Part shown: in pieces, positions 1 through 9,830 of the stretch | Position numbering within the stretch: the stretch's first letter is position 1 | Layout: the number at the start of each line of letters is the position of its first letter | Source of the DNA: Yarrowia lipolytica | Taxonomy: Eukaryota; Ascomycota; Dipodascomycetes; Dipodascales | Assembly: GCF_001761485.1 (NCBI RefSeq) | Contig: NC_090773.1 | Location: 3,162,001-3,226,000, forward strand | Direction: 5' to 3' | Length of the DNA: 64,000 bases | Position numbers and translations under genes: made by a program | The notes under the pieces: generated by a model | Told to the model about the DNA's origin: nothing | Seen by the model: the letters and a program-made list of their open reading frames with translations, nothing else | Databases searched by the model: none

Positions 1-371
1 TCGAGCATAATCGACGAAAAGGAGGTGATAGAGCCGCAAAAGCCGGGGCCAATGCCCACGTAGAGGGGGATCTTGCGTTTTTCAACCCCCTTTTGCTCCT
101 CAATGACGGCGAAAATGTCAGACTCTTCCAACCAGCCCATGATGATACAGCCGCCAAAATTGCACCATAGAAGCCCCGAAGGAGAGTAGGAGCCCGTGAA
201 AACGGTCAAAAGAGTGATTCCCTGACGCGCAATGGCGCCAGCCATGGCAAAAACTGATAGATTGAGATACAGCAGCACCTGGGTCAGCCACTCGGAGTCC
301 AGATTGGGCATGGTGGGTTTTTTGAAGCTGCGTTTTTCGTGGCTCACGTCGGTGTCGGAATGAGTAGACAT
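1..371 (-). CDS. FEX1: Fluoride exporter, FEX/CrcB family (5' part, cut by window edge)
   Basis: The reverse strand is open from an ATG at 371-369 to the window edge, giving the first 123 residues. The protein starts MSTHSDTDVSHEK. A hydrophobic segment with LLWCNFGGCIIMGWL (about residues 64-78) has the Asn and Gly spacing of the CrcB pore helix. Close to the edge, GIGPGFCGSITSFSS (about 104-118) matches the CrcB signature of a Gly-rich turn followed by a Thr/Ser-rich track. Fungal FEX proteins are plasma-membrane fluoride channels made of two fused CrcB halves; what is visible is the start of the first half, and the second half should lie left of the window. They expel fluoride that enters as HF. 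No intron is needed in the visible part. The call rests on motif memory, not on a search. Confidence 0.85.
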   Translation of the reverse strand, partial: MSTHSDTDVSHEKRSFKKPTMPNLDSEWLTQVLLYLNLSVFAMAGAIARQGITLLTVFTGSYSPSGLLWCNFGGCIIMGWLEESDIFAVIEEQKGVEKRKIPLYVGIGPGFCGSITSFSSIML

Positions 372-2919
372 GGTGGATGTGGTGATATAGAGAAAGAGAA
401 TGCCCTTTTTCCAGAATTATTCCCCCAGTTATATACCGACTTGTGCGCCATTATCGAATATGGCGTGTTGAAAAAGAAATCATGCGAGGGTTGGGGTGAA
501 AAGAGGGCGTATGGTCACGTGAGAGGTATCATTATGTTCGCGGAGACGTTTAGAATTTAGCTGTTATGGTCAAATTCAAATCTGGTTCGATTTGGTCGAA
601 TTAACTATGTATTTCTGCCACGATTAACATTTCGATAGTACGGTGGGGGAGGATAATTTGCGAGCCAAAAGCGATTAGAGATTGAAAGCGTCATCCATGT
701 GAGGTAGATGGAACTTTGGGGGAGGTTGGCAAAATATCATTTTGATTTTTTCCAACCTTTTCGGAATATTTAAATATTTTGCCTAATATTCAAAATATTC
801 GGTTAAAATCAAAAACAATTCCAGGTGACGAAACACAAACGAAAAACATAAAACTATCAAATGGTCCAAACCGAGTCTTCCTCCAGAACCTCTTTCACAC
901 ACCTCCTTGGACTCCTCAACCCCTTTGGGAAACATAATGACATGGCTGTGCAGTTGAAAGTTGACTGTAGAAACTCTAGAAACTCCAGAAACTCTCCTTC
1001 TAGCCCGATTCGCTCCAAACTCTGCCTAGCGTGAGTTTAACCTACGCAAACCGCTCTGATCCCACCCTTCACGTGATGCTACACTTTGCCGTATAATTCG
1101 CTATACAGTTTTGATACGAGCGACACAAAGGGGAGTGGACATATCTCGATGGAGAAGAGTGAGGGAATTATACAAACTTCACCGATGGATTTGGACGGCG
1201 ATTTTTCACGTTCTGATACGTCTTTTATTGCACTGACATTTTTCCCCATTTTTCCAGCTAACTTTTCGATTCCGAATTAGGTTGCCTACTGGAGGACGAA
1301 AAGAAATACGAAAAGAAATGTGCCGACTCCAATTGGGTCGATAAATTCGGGAAAAAACAAATAATACATCTTCCCAAGGGGCATCTTGTCGCTCGTTTAA
1401 TTCTCCAACCGAAGGGGTTAAATTTGAGAAACATTTTTAGAACAAAACAAATCCCCCCAGAGCTTGCCATGATGCTGCTCTAAAACACGCAATATAAATA
1501 CCGTTTCTTCGTGAAATGGCTCCTTCTGCTCTTCTACGTCACGTGACCGTTATTATGCATATTTCGGCCGGTTTTTATCTATTTTTCCCCTTTATAATTT
1601 TTTCTACTATTTCCGATTTTATTTCTGCGGCTTTTTTTTTTTTTTTTTCAAACTTTCACACTTCAACCACACCACTTCTCGAAATGACCCGAATGCAAAT
1701 TGGTCGATCTAGAACAGACTCTGATGTCATGATTCATCTCAGACACACTGGTTGAGACAAAATGGAGGTTTTCCACACCACAGAAGCAATTCTGCGGCGG
1801 AAAGAAAACCAGATGTAGGTCGTTGTTGTTTGCATGAATCAGAAACAGCCCCGGCGAGCGAGCCCCCGTCGCGTGTCACGTGACTGCCACCCTCCACGTG
1901 AGGTTTAACATGATCTCCTGACTTCCCCGGATCGTCCTGCATCTCCTGATTTTTACAATGTGGGGTGGTTGACTGTGCGAGTGGACTGAGACTTGAAAGA
2001 TTAAAAGATTAAAAAAGATTAAAAAGATTAAAATTTACATTGAAAATAAATTAAAAGAATTAAAAGAAATTATGAGAACTAAAGTCAGACCTTTGAAGTC
2101 AGAAAACGGCAAAAGCACTCCTATAGTGCGGGTGGAGTCTCGGTAAGAATCGTATTTGTTGTGTTGTAAATCATGTTCAAGTTGTATTCATCTCCTCCTT
2201 CGTTAGTGATTGACTTACTCATCTCAGCACTAGTATGTACTTATGAATACGCAACCTAGTCCCAAGTGGCTCACCGCTCTTCTCTTACAGATCACATGAT
2301 TCTCCTCGTTCTGGACAGGCGGGCATGACAACCCGCAAGTCCAGTGGATGGAGTCAGGTGACCGGAACCGCAGCGGCACGGGATTGTCAATATATATCCG
2401 ATCACGTGTCAATCATGTGTTAGCCAGAGTTGGTTACCGCTCTGTCACCACACGTGTTGTCGCACGTGGTATTTTGTTCACGTGACTCCGAACATGTCCT
2501 TGTTCCGAACCCAGTTTTAAGCGAGAGTGTAACCGTTGCAACGTTGCATCAGCCCATTTTACAAACCTTGGGCAGGTGATGATGTGCCGCAGGAGTTATG
2601 TAAGCTGGTGGAGGGAGGAGTTGGCGTTATCTCTCTTATGGCAGTCTTAATCTGTCTCTCTAAGACTCCATCAATATGTGATTACTCGATTACGTTCTCA
2701 ACCGAGCTGGATTTCTTACGTAATTATGTACCGGGATTCAAAGTCAACTAGACTGAATCGTATCACAGTCCATCTATAACAATTACATTACCATCTGAAG
2801 TCACTTTGGCAGGTCACTCTGTAAGTTGAGTCACTTGATCGATTTGCTCGTATTCGCTTAGGTTCAGTGCATAATCTGCAGGTGTGCATCTTGCTAAATT
2901 TGTGGGGACAGGAATTACT

Positions 2920-3065
2920 TGCATTACTTAATTACTCGAAATACTTAATTACTTGGATTATTTAATTACTTGAATTACTTGAATTATTTAATTACTTGAA
3001 TTACTTAAATTTCTTGAACTATTTAATTATACCTAATTACTTAATTACTTGAATTTCTTGAATTA
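2920..3065. repeat. Degenerate TTACTTAATTAC-like tandem repeat
   Basis: About 145 bp made of imperfect units around TTACTTGAATTACTTAATTA. Units differ by single bases. There is no coding content. It is probably a decayed short tandem array. Confidence 0.6.
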
Positions 3066-3441
3066 ATTAGAACTCGAGTTAGTTAAGAGAGATAGACGTT
3101 ATATCTCGACAAATTTTGGTCTGTTTTCAATTTTCTCAATTCAAATTGCCTTTTCATGTCTGAATAGTCATCTTTTCTCTTACAAACTACTTGGTATCTC
3201 TCCTGAAACCAAGACCAATGTGGTATAGAATTTTTTTAAATGATTGCCCATTCTCACTCTCCACTGTGTCCATAATCATCACTCCAACTCCACCATCTAC
3301 TGACCAATGTTCTCTTTTCCACTTTTCACGTGTTTTCCATACAAACTCCTTCCCATCTTTTCTCCAACCGCCTCAATATCCCAACTACTTGTAAGTCCCC
3401 GGCTATCATATCTCCAACAAAAATACGCAACTAACAGGACC

Positions 3442-3495
3442 ACAAAATTATAATAAAATAAAATAAAATAAAATAAAAATAAAAATAAATAAAAA
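3442..3495. repeat. AAAAT simple-sequence tract
   Basis: Tandem AAAAT units with a few AAAAAT and AAAT variants. It is low-complexity sequence without a gene. Confidence 0.7.
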
Positions 3496-4067
3496 TGCTC
3501 CAATTTTCTCAGGTCTACCCGAATCAGACGAGGACCCAACGTGGATCAACTCTCCACTCAAAACCATCCCATTTTGTTCGATTTCGTAAGCTCACCTTCC
3601 ATCCAACACACTTCAATCTACCCCCACCTTTCTTCTCCATTTCTCATAACAATCCAGTCAATATTCACCCAATCAAAACGACACCAGCTCAAATGCCATT
3701 CCCCGATCTTTCTTAAAAGTTCTCTCTATATTACCTAATCTCTAGCACTCCTCAAATACCATTCAAGTTCTCACCCAATTCCAATTCATGTACAGTACCT
3801 TTAAATCTTCAAGCATCCCCTTTTATCAATCTATTTAGCTGACTAATACACTAAATAAAACCCCGAAACTACAAATCTACTCCTCACATGACCAGCTACA
3901 AAACACACCCTCTCGTTGGCCGCCTCTGCCAACTTTTTTCATCAAAAAGTGCACAATCCACTCCCCATACTTACCCCAATTAAAACCCACAATCACAGAC
4001 TTAAAATTCAGACTGAAATTCCCACTAAAATGAATACCAAAAAATAAAATACTCCCACCGGTCGAGT

Positions 4068-4918
4068 CACGTGACTCAACAGTACCCAACCGTGCCCTTC
4101 CAGCTTCTGCCGACTCAGTTCCGCCCGGCTGACTCCTTCTATTGCACGTGATCATTCCAGCCAATCACCTGACCCCAACCCCTCACCTGACATAATTACC
4201 CGGCCGAACTGAGAACAAATCCAAAAACGCTCAAAACGGGGCGAGTTCAGAGGAAGGATGTCACGTGATCGGTACCGTTGGACTCCAAATCCCACGCTCA
4301 CTCCAATGCCTTCACTTACATGACCCCAACCTCTCTCCTGCTTACAACAAAAACCCCGTCCAAACACCGCACGTGCAACAAGGTTTCAGGAATGTAAACT
4401 CTATCACGGCAGGGTAAGTCACGGGTGCCCCCCAATCCAAGAGTTCGTCACGGGGTTTTCACGTGACCAAAACAAATATAGGGCAAATCCCCGACGACGG
4501 CGGGACCCCGGGTTCCTCGATCACGTGACCCCCACTCCTACGGGGCTGCTCTCTCGCTCCCCGCGGTCACGTGATCGAGGTCACATTGTCAGCTCATTTA
4601 ACTCCAACTTAACCTTGTCCGATTATATATATATATTGGGAGTCACGTTATGATAACGTATAGTCACGTTATTTTTTGGCCAGATAACAGAACACGACAC
4701 AAAACACGCCAGAGAACTAGTACGAGCAATCCGCCGCCGTAATTTTGATCACGTGACCGAGGAGAACCCGCCTCGTCTTTTCAAATTTCAACTCCCCGCC
4801 AAATTCACCGAGCTCCCTATTTGGCTGTACACAGCACCCTCGAGCGCCACTCTGCAGTCCAATCAGCAGAGTCAGCAGTCAATTCCTCAGTCAATTTCCC
4901 TGTTCCCCGAATCACGTG
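4068..4918. promoter_or_regulatory. Cluster of nine CACGTG (E-box/CDEI-type) motifs upstream of the bHLH gene
   Basis: CACGTG occurs at 4068, 4145, 4262, 4370, 4460, 4522, 4568, 4750 and 4913, most of them as TCACGTGA. The cluster ends about 140 bp before the start codon of the Cbf1-type gene. Proteins of that family bind RTCACRTG, so autoregulation or strong local chromatin organisation by the bHLH protein is a reasonable inference. The sites are seen directly; their use is not. Confidence 0.55.
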
Positions 4919-5055
4919 AGTTCTCGACCGTCGAATTGCTTCATATCAACCGCCAACTAAAGCTGAACTAGGTTTGCTCCAAGTTTCGCTATTTTGACCA
5001 GAGAACATCCAGTTCAACAAAAGCTCATTAAATTCAACCAACCCCAACAAACACA

Positions 5056-6022
5056 ATGTCCGCCATCCGAAGAACTCGGTCAACCACCAGCGAGGACGAG
5101 GCCATCACCAAGCGCCTCAAGCAGGAGGTGATGGTCTCCGAGGAGGCGATTGACGACAAGGACGAGCTCAACGAGAGCGATGCGGCTGCCGCCTGTTGGC
5201 CGCCGTGGCCCGCAAGCTGTCCAGGAAAAGAAGGACCACGACGACAGTGTCAAGGCCGCGGACGTGCTGCGGCAGACGCTGGAGCACGTGAATGAGCATG
5301 TGACCGACGACGCACAGGGCCATGTGCCGCAGCAGCAGCAACATCAGCAGCAGGAGCAGCAGGGCCACGTTCAGCAGCAGCAGGAGCAGCAGGGTCACGT
5401 GCAGCAGCAGGACCAACAGAGCCACGTGCAGCAGGACACACAGAACCACGTGCAGCAGCAGCAGCAGGACCCGCAGAACCATGTGCAACAGCAGCAGCAG
5501 CAGCAGGGACTGGGCCAGCACGTGAGCCAGGACCAGGGCCAAGGGCTTGACTCGCACGTGCACCACGGCATGACGGCTATCAACCAGCACGTGCCGCAGC
5601 AGGCACACGTGACGCAGCCCTACGAGCTCGATCTCAACCCCTACAACCAGGCGCCCAACTCGGCCAAGCCGCCCGTGGGCTCCGAGCAGTGGCACCAGAT
5701 GCGGCGCGACAACCACAAGGAGGTGGAGCGGCGACGGCGCGAGACCATCAATGACGGCATCAACACGCTTGCGGAGCTCATTGCCACGAGCGAGAAGAAC
5801 AAGGGCCAGATTCTCAAGAACGCCATCGAGTTCATTAAGCAGCTCAAGGAGCAGGACGACGCGCGGACTCAGAAGGCTGCCATGGACAAGTTTAGTCTCA
5901 TGAACCAGGTGACGGAGACGTCGGCGCAGAACAACCGGCTCAAGATTGAGCTGCAGCGGGCCTGGCGGGAGGCGGAGACGTGGAAGGGCAAGTACCAGGA
6001 GCTGGAGGGGAAGAAGGAGTGA
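5056..6022 (+). CDS. CBF1: bHLH transcription factor, Cbf1-like
   Basis: The C-terminal third carries a bHLH domain: the basic region NHKEVERRRRETIN starts near nucleotide 5709, then helix-loop-helix through ATSEKNKGQILKNAIEFIKQLKE, then a heptad-like tail to the stop at 6022. The basic region has the His-Glu-Arg triad needed for CACGTG recognition, and the loop resembles fungal Cbf1 (sulfur-metabolism regulation; CDEI binding at centromeres in budding yeast). The middle is a Gln-rich repeat with recurring His-Val. The start is uncertain. ATG 5056 opens MSAIRRTRSTTSEDEAITKR in one frame, but the bHLH lies one frame over and that frame's own first ATG is at 5150. Either a 97-bp intron (GTGATG at 5128 to CAG at 5224, giving 289 aa) joins them, or there is a one-base frameshift near 5190, or translation starts at 5150 (290 aa). 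The proposed intron lacks a good CTAAC branch site. The coordinates given span the first option. Confidence 0.8.
5285..5611 (+). repeat. Coding His-Val/poly-Gln repeat containing eight CACGTG sites
   Basis: Inside the Cbf1-like gene, runs of CAG codons are broken by His-Val pairs, eight of them encoded as CACGTG (5285, 5396, 5423, 5447, 5519, 5555, 5588, 5606) and others as CATGTG or CACGTT. The protein segment is Gln-rich and probably disordered. Confidence 0.85.
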
Positions 6023-9000
6023 GGCGAGCGGCAGAGCCATGGGTGACATTGGTGTTGGATGAGCGCTGTCATATGGTGGGTTGCAGGGACAATATCGCGA
6101 GTGACGTAACCGACCGCCCGTATCTTCCATGGTTCTGGTCCGGGTCCCCTGCGCTCTGTCGCCTCGCCCCACTGTCGTCGCAATTAGAGGTAGATGGAGA
6201 GAAGAAGAGGGAGAGAGATGGGTTATATATTGTAATTTTATGTTTGTGTTTTTAACCAGAAAACCGAAAGGCGAAAGCGAACTAAGGAGGAAGAAACGAA
6301 GGAAGATCAAGAAGGAGACCAAGAAGGAAGAAATAAGGACAAAGAAAGAACAAAGAACCGTATAAAAAACAATTTAAAAAACGATCAAAAAAATTGAACG
6401 ATTTAAACACACACAAAAAAAAAAAACACTTCTCCCCACGTTTCACCTGATGTCTGGAGTACGCCAATTATCAATAGAATCTATTCAGACAGAATTTTCC
6501 CCGTATATCTTGTATTTCGTATGCTACATTTAAGGTAATAATATTATGCGATAAGACTGCATATGCAGGGTGGCTGCATCTTTCCAAACTCTGTTTTGTC
6601 AATACTCATCGTAGTCGAACGTTTTCAGTCTAACAATTAGGCGTGACGTCGAGGGAGGCTGTATTTCGTGTCTTTGTGTGTGCATTTTGCCTCTCGACGG
6701 CGTGGACGGGAAAATTCGCCCATGACTAAACTCCCCGGACCGGGGCGATCCAACGGTACCACTTTTGAACTAGTAGCGGCAGTATTGGTGATGACGAAAG
6801 AATTGGCATATCGCTGAATAGACGAGTTTTTTTGATGTGCCTCTCTCTTTTCTTTCTCTTTGCTTTCCTTTTGCCCTCCTTTTGGTTTCCCTTTGGTCTC
6901 CCTTTGGTTTCCCTTTTTATTGGTCTCCCTTTGGTGCCTCTTGATGGCTCCATTCGGACTACTTCCCCTATCTGCCACAGCTCAGCTATAGCTCATAGCG
7001 CTTAGTCCCACACAACGGAAACCCGATCCCATGCCACGGGCGTCGAAAGGTCCGCAGCTCACCGTGTCGAATGTGGCAGTGAGCAGTCGTGTGATGAAGC
7101 AGATATGAAGGACAGGTATGAAGCCGCAGGGCTGAAGTCTGCACACTGAATGAGACACCCCGATACCTTGACTGAATGCAGTACACCGAATGAGACATCA
7201 CGATACATGACTGAATGTCAGCACATGAAGAGGAGAACTCGTCTTGGCTTTTATTTTCAGAGACTATGATGAGGCTTTGAACTCGATTGAGTAGTCTGAG
7301 TGAATATGCGCACCGATCATTAGCAACTCCAGACATCCGGCGTCATGTCTGCAACGTAAAGTCTGTATTGCTTTATGCAGAAAGTCCAAAGACACAGTCA
7401 TGACCACGCACAGACGCCCCAGCATTCTGGTCACTGCAGACACCCAACCACACTCATTTACGATCAGAATGAGTGAACCCACGGACATGCTCGCCCTGTC
7501 GCCGGTATCTTCAGGAAGAATTGGAAAACAACTGCTCAGATGGGGTCCTCTCACCATCTGTCAGTCGGAGTGTCATCATATTGGCCAGGTGACGCTCCGT
7601 GTCTGTCACCAGCCCTCGGTCCTTCGGTTCACCTAATGAGCGATGACGTTAGGAAATCACAACCCTGAGACCTATTCTGGTTCACTCTAAAGCCAACCAT
7701 TATTTCCCAGCGTCGAAAAACCCAAAAGTCATCTGCTGTTATTGACCGTCAGCCCTCATGGGTCCTGCATGATCGTCGGCCAATCTCATGCTCCCAGACA
7801 ACGTCCGACCGAGACTCACATGTTTCCTTGCTGAGCTTGGAGCTGGTGTGTGACACGCATACTGACGTAAGTGCGACAATGTGTTACAGATCCACGGTTT
7901 CGGTCCGTCTCACGGATCAGTCTCCCGTTCTTGTCTCACGGATGGCCTGTCTCAGTCTTCCGAGACACTGGTCTGGTCCACCAGTTCCCACCAGTCTGGT
8001 CGTCCAGCGTCCAAGCCGTCACACTGAACCGATCTGTCTGCGTGTATGGACCACTCTCGCAGTCCGCGTGATCTTGCCGTTTCCCTGACCTGCAACACTG
8101 GCTTTTTTTGACCACCCCTTGTCCACCAAATTTCAAACTCTAAATGTTGCCAAGTGCAATTATGATTACGAGAGACATGAGAGAGAGACATGGTTGTTTG
8201 TCACATGACACCCGGCCACTGAGACCCGGACCCACCAACCCAAAAGCCACAACCCCCGGATTCGTTGTCACGTGACATACCACCGGATCACATCACCTAC
8301 TACCGGATCACGTGACCATTTCCACCTTGGTGGTGAACTCTAACGCCACCATGGACCAATGGAGTCGGCTTTAAAGATTCTTAGCCGGGGCCGTTTGGGT
8401 CTATGTGCGGTGGAGTTGATTTGGGTCAGCTGGAGCGGGGGTCGATGAGAAGGAGCTTAGTAACGGGCTTAGTAATGGTCTTTATGGGTTCATGTGTGCC
8501 ATCACGTGTTTTTTTCCGAACTTCGTTATCGTTTTGGTCGTCCAGCTCTGTCCCAAAACTGAGACAAGGAACCTTCGCTGTGGATCAAGGTTCAATATAG
8601 CAATAATGGAGATGGAGAGGAGATTACGGAGAACCCAGAGAAAATCGGAAAAATCGGGGAAATCGAGAAATCATCGCCGCAATGACAGTCACGTGCTGGA
8701 AATAATTTTCTGATTGTTGCGACTGTCGTTTAGTCCGACTTTTGCGTGGGTTTCAGTCAGAGTCCGATGGGATAAAAGTTGGGAGGGAAAGAGCAGTTGG
8801 AGGGACAAGTGGGGAAAGCAAAACGCAGTCTGACTGCTCTGAGCCAAGACCAGTTGAATGGGTAACGTGGTTGCAGACGGCACGGCCGGTCGGCTCACAT
8901 TCTGAAGGCCATGTCTCCTCCCGTTTGCCGCTTCCCGTTTCGTCTGGTTCAAACTTTGGTTCTTATCAGCCACTTTGGCCTATGATATGCAGCTGGAATG

Positions 9001-9830
9001 AACTCTAGACAGACCTGGGGGCGAGGAGAGGAATTGACTTTGGAGATGTCAATCGACCGTAGACCGTGGAGAGTCTCGTGGTCCGGAGTCCGGCTGCCTA
9101 TATCTCCATTTCCCATCGACAAGTCCCCTTGCCCAACCCGTACCTCCAAACGGCGCTAAACTAGTCGTGTGCAATCCTTTGGCACTAAAAACGGGATATG
9201 TCCGTCCCAGTCGCCAAGTCCGTCGGCCTGCCCCCGCCGGTAATACGACTGCGCCGCTTGTGACACTACGGCACGGCTCGCCGTGCTAGGTTTCGGACTC
9301 CGACAACAGTGGTTTGTAGAGTGTTGTAGAAGCAATGATTCTCGTGGAGAATCTTAGTCAGCGGAAGACAGGGAGGTTTCACGTGACTTTAGTGGGTTTT
9401 TTTGCTGGCTTCGTTTTTTTGTTGCAATTTTCCTTGCATTTTTTCGTTGGTTTTTTTCTTTAATTTGCTGACAAATGGACTTTTGGTCATATGCAAGGCT
9501 CGACAAATAGGCTTTCGGAGATATGTCCGGGGACACTTGGCTGGGTTGGTGAATATTGGGCAAAATGTCGATTTTGTTGCATATTTAGAGATATTGAGGG
9601 AAGCTTAGCAAGATGCACTTTTCGGATTTTCGATAGGGGTTCTTTTTGTGTCGTTCGATGACCACAGTATAAAAAAAGACGCCCCATCGGACCCCGATCA
9701 TCATCTCGTCCCAAAAAAGTCTAACCTTATCAGTTTGCTGCAAAGTGCCGTTTGTACTTATACTAATCCCAGCTGCTGGGGCGGACGGTTTTTCGCTCCA
9801 ACAAAAACCTCGACAAGACCGGCTCGACAA
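6023..9830. other. Intergenic region, no gene recognised
   Basis: The 3.8 kb between the CBF1-like and YOR1-like genes. Just after the stop there is a purine-rich stretch of AAG/GAA type (6265-6420). At 6850-6940 there is a run of imperfect TTTGGTTTCCC-like units. Between about 7000 and 8150 the base composition is more balanced, and the segment may be decayed sequence of unknown origin. CACGTG occurs at 8269, 8309, 8503, 8690 and 9380. A TATA-like element precedes the YOR1-like start. No open frame here resembles a known protein. Confidence 0.6.
9668..9675 (+). promoter_or_regulatory. TATA-like box of the YOR1-like gene
   Basis: TATAAAAA lies about 160 bp upstream of ATG 9831. An in-frame ATG at 9648 lies upstream of this box and is therefore an unlikely start. 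Confidence 0.5.

Larger units (their letters stand above)
372..5055. other. Intergenic region with many CACGTG motifs and A/T-rich simple sequence
   Basis: I see no convincing gene in these 4.7 kb. It lies between the divergently transcribed FEX-like and CBF1-like genes, so it holds both promoters. It contains 19 CACGTG hexamers (for example at 516, 1070, 1540, 1877, 1895, 2403, 2451, 2463, 2479, 3327), and 9 of them fall between 4068 and 4918. Other content: degenerate TTACTTAATTAC-type repeats at about 2920-3065, an AAAAT-type tract at 3442-3495, a T run near 1628, and a run of alternating TA at 4624-4637 that may be a TATA element of the CBF1-like gene. Short open frames here are A/T-rich and do not look coding. 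Confidence 0.7.

Noticed and set aside
5168-6322. 384-codon open frame on the minus strand opposite the Cbf1-like gene
   Set aside because: It is the mirror of the CAG/GAG-rich coding repeat and gives a Leu-rich low-complexity product; the plus-strand bHLH explains the sequence.
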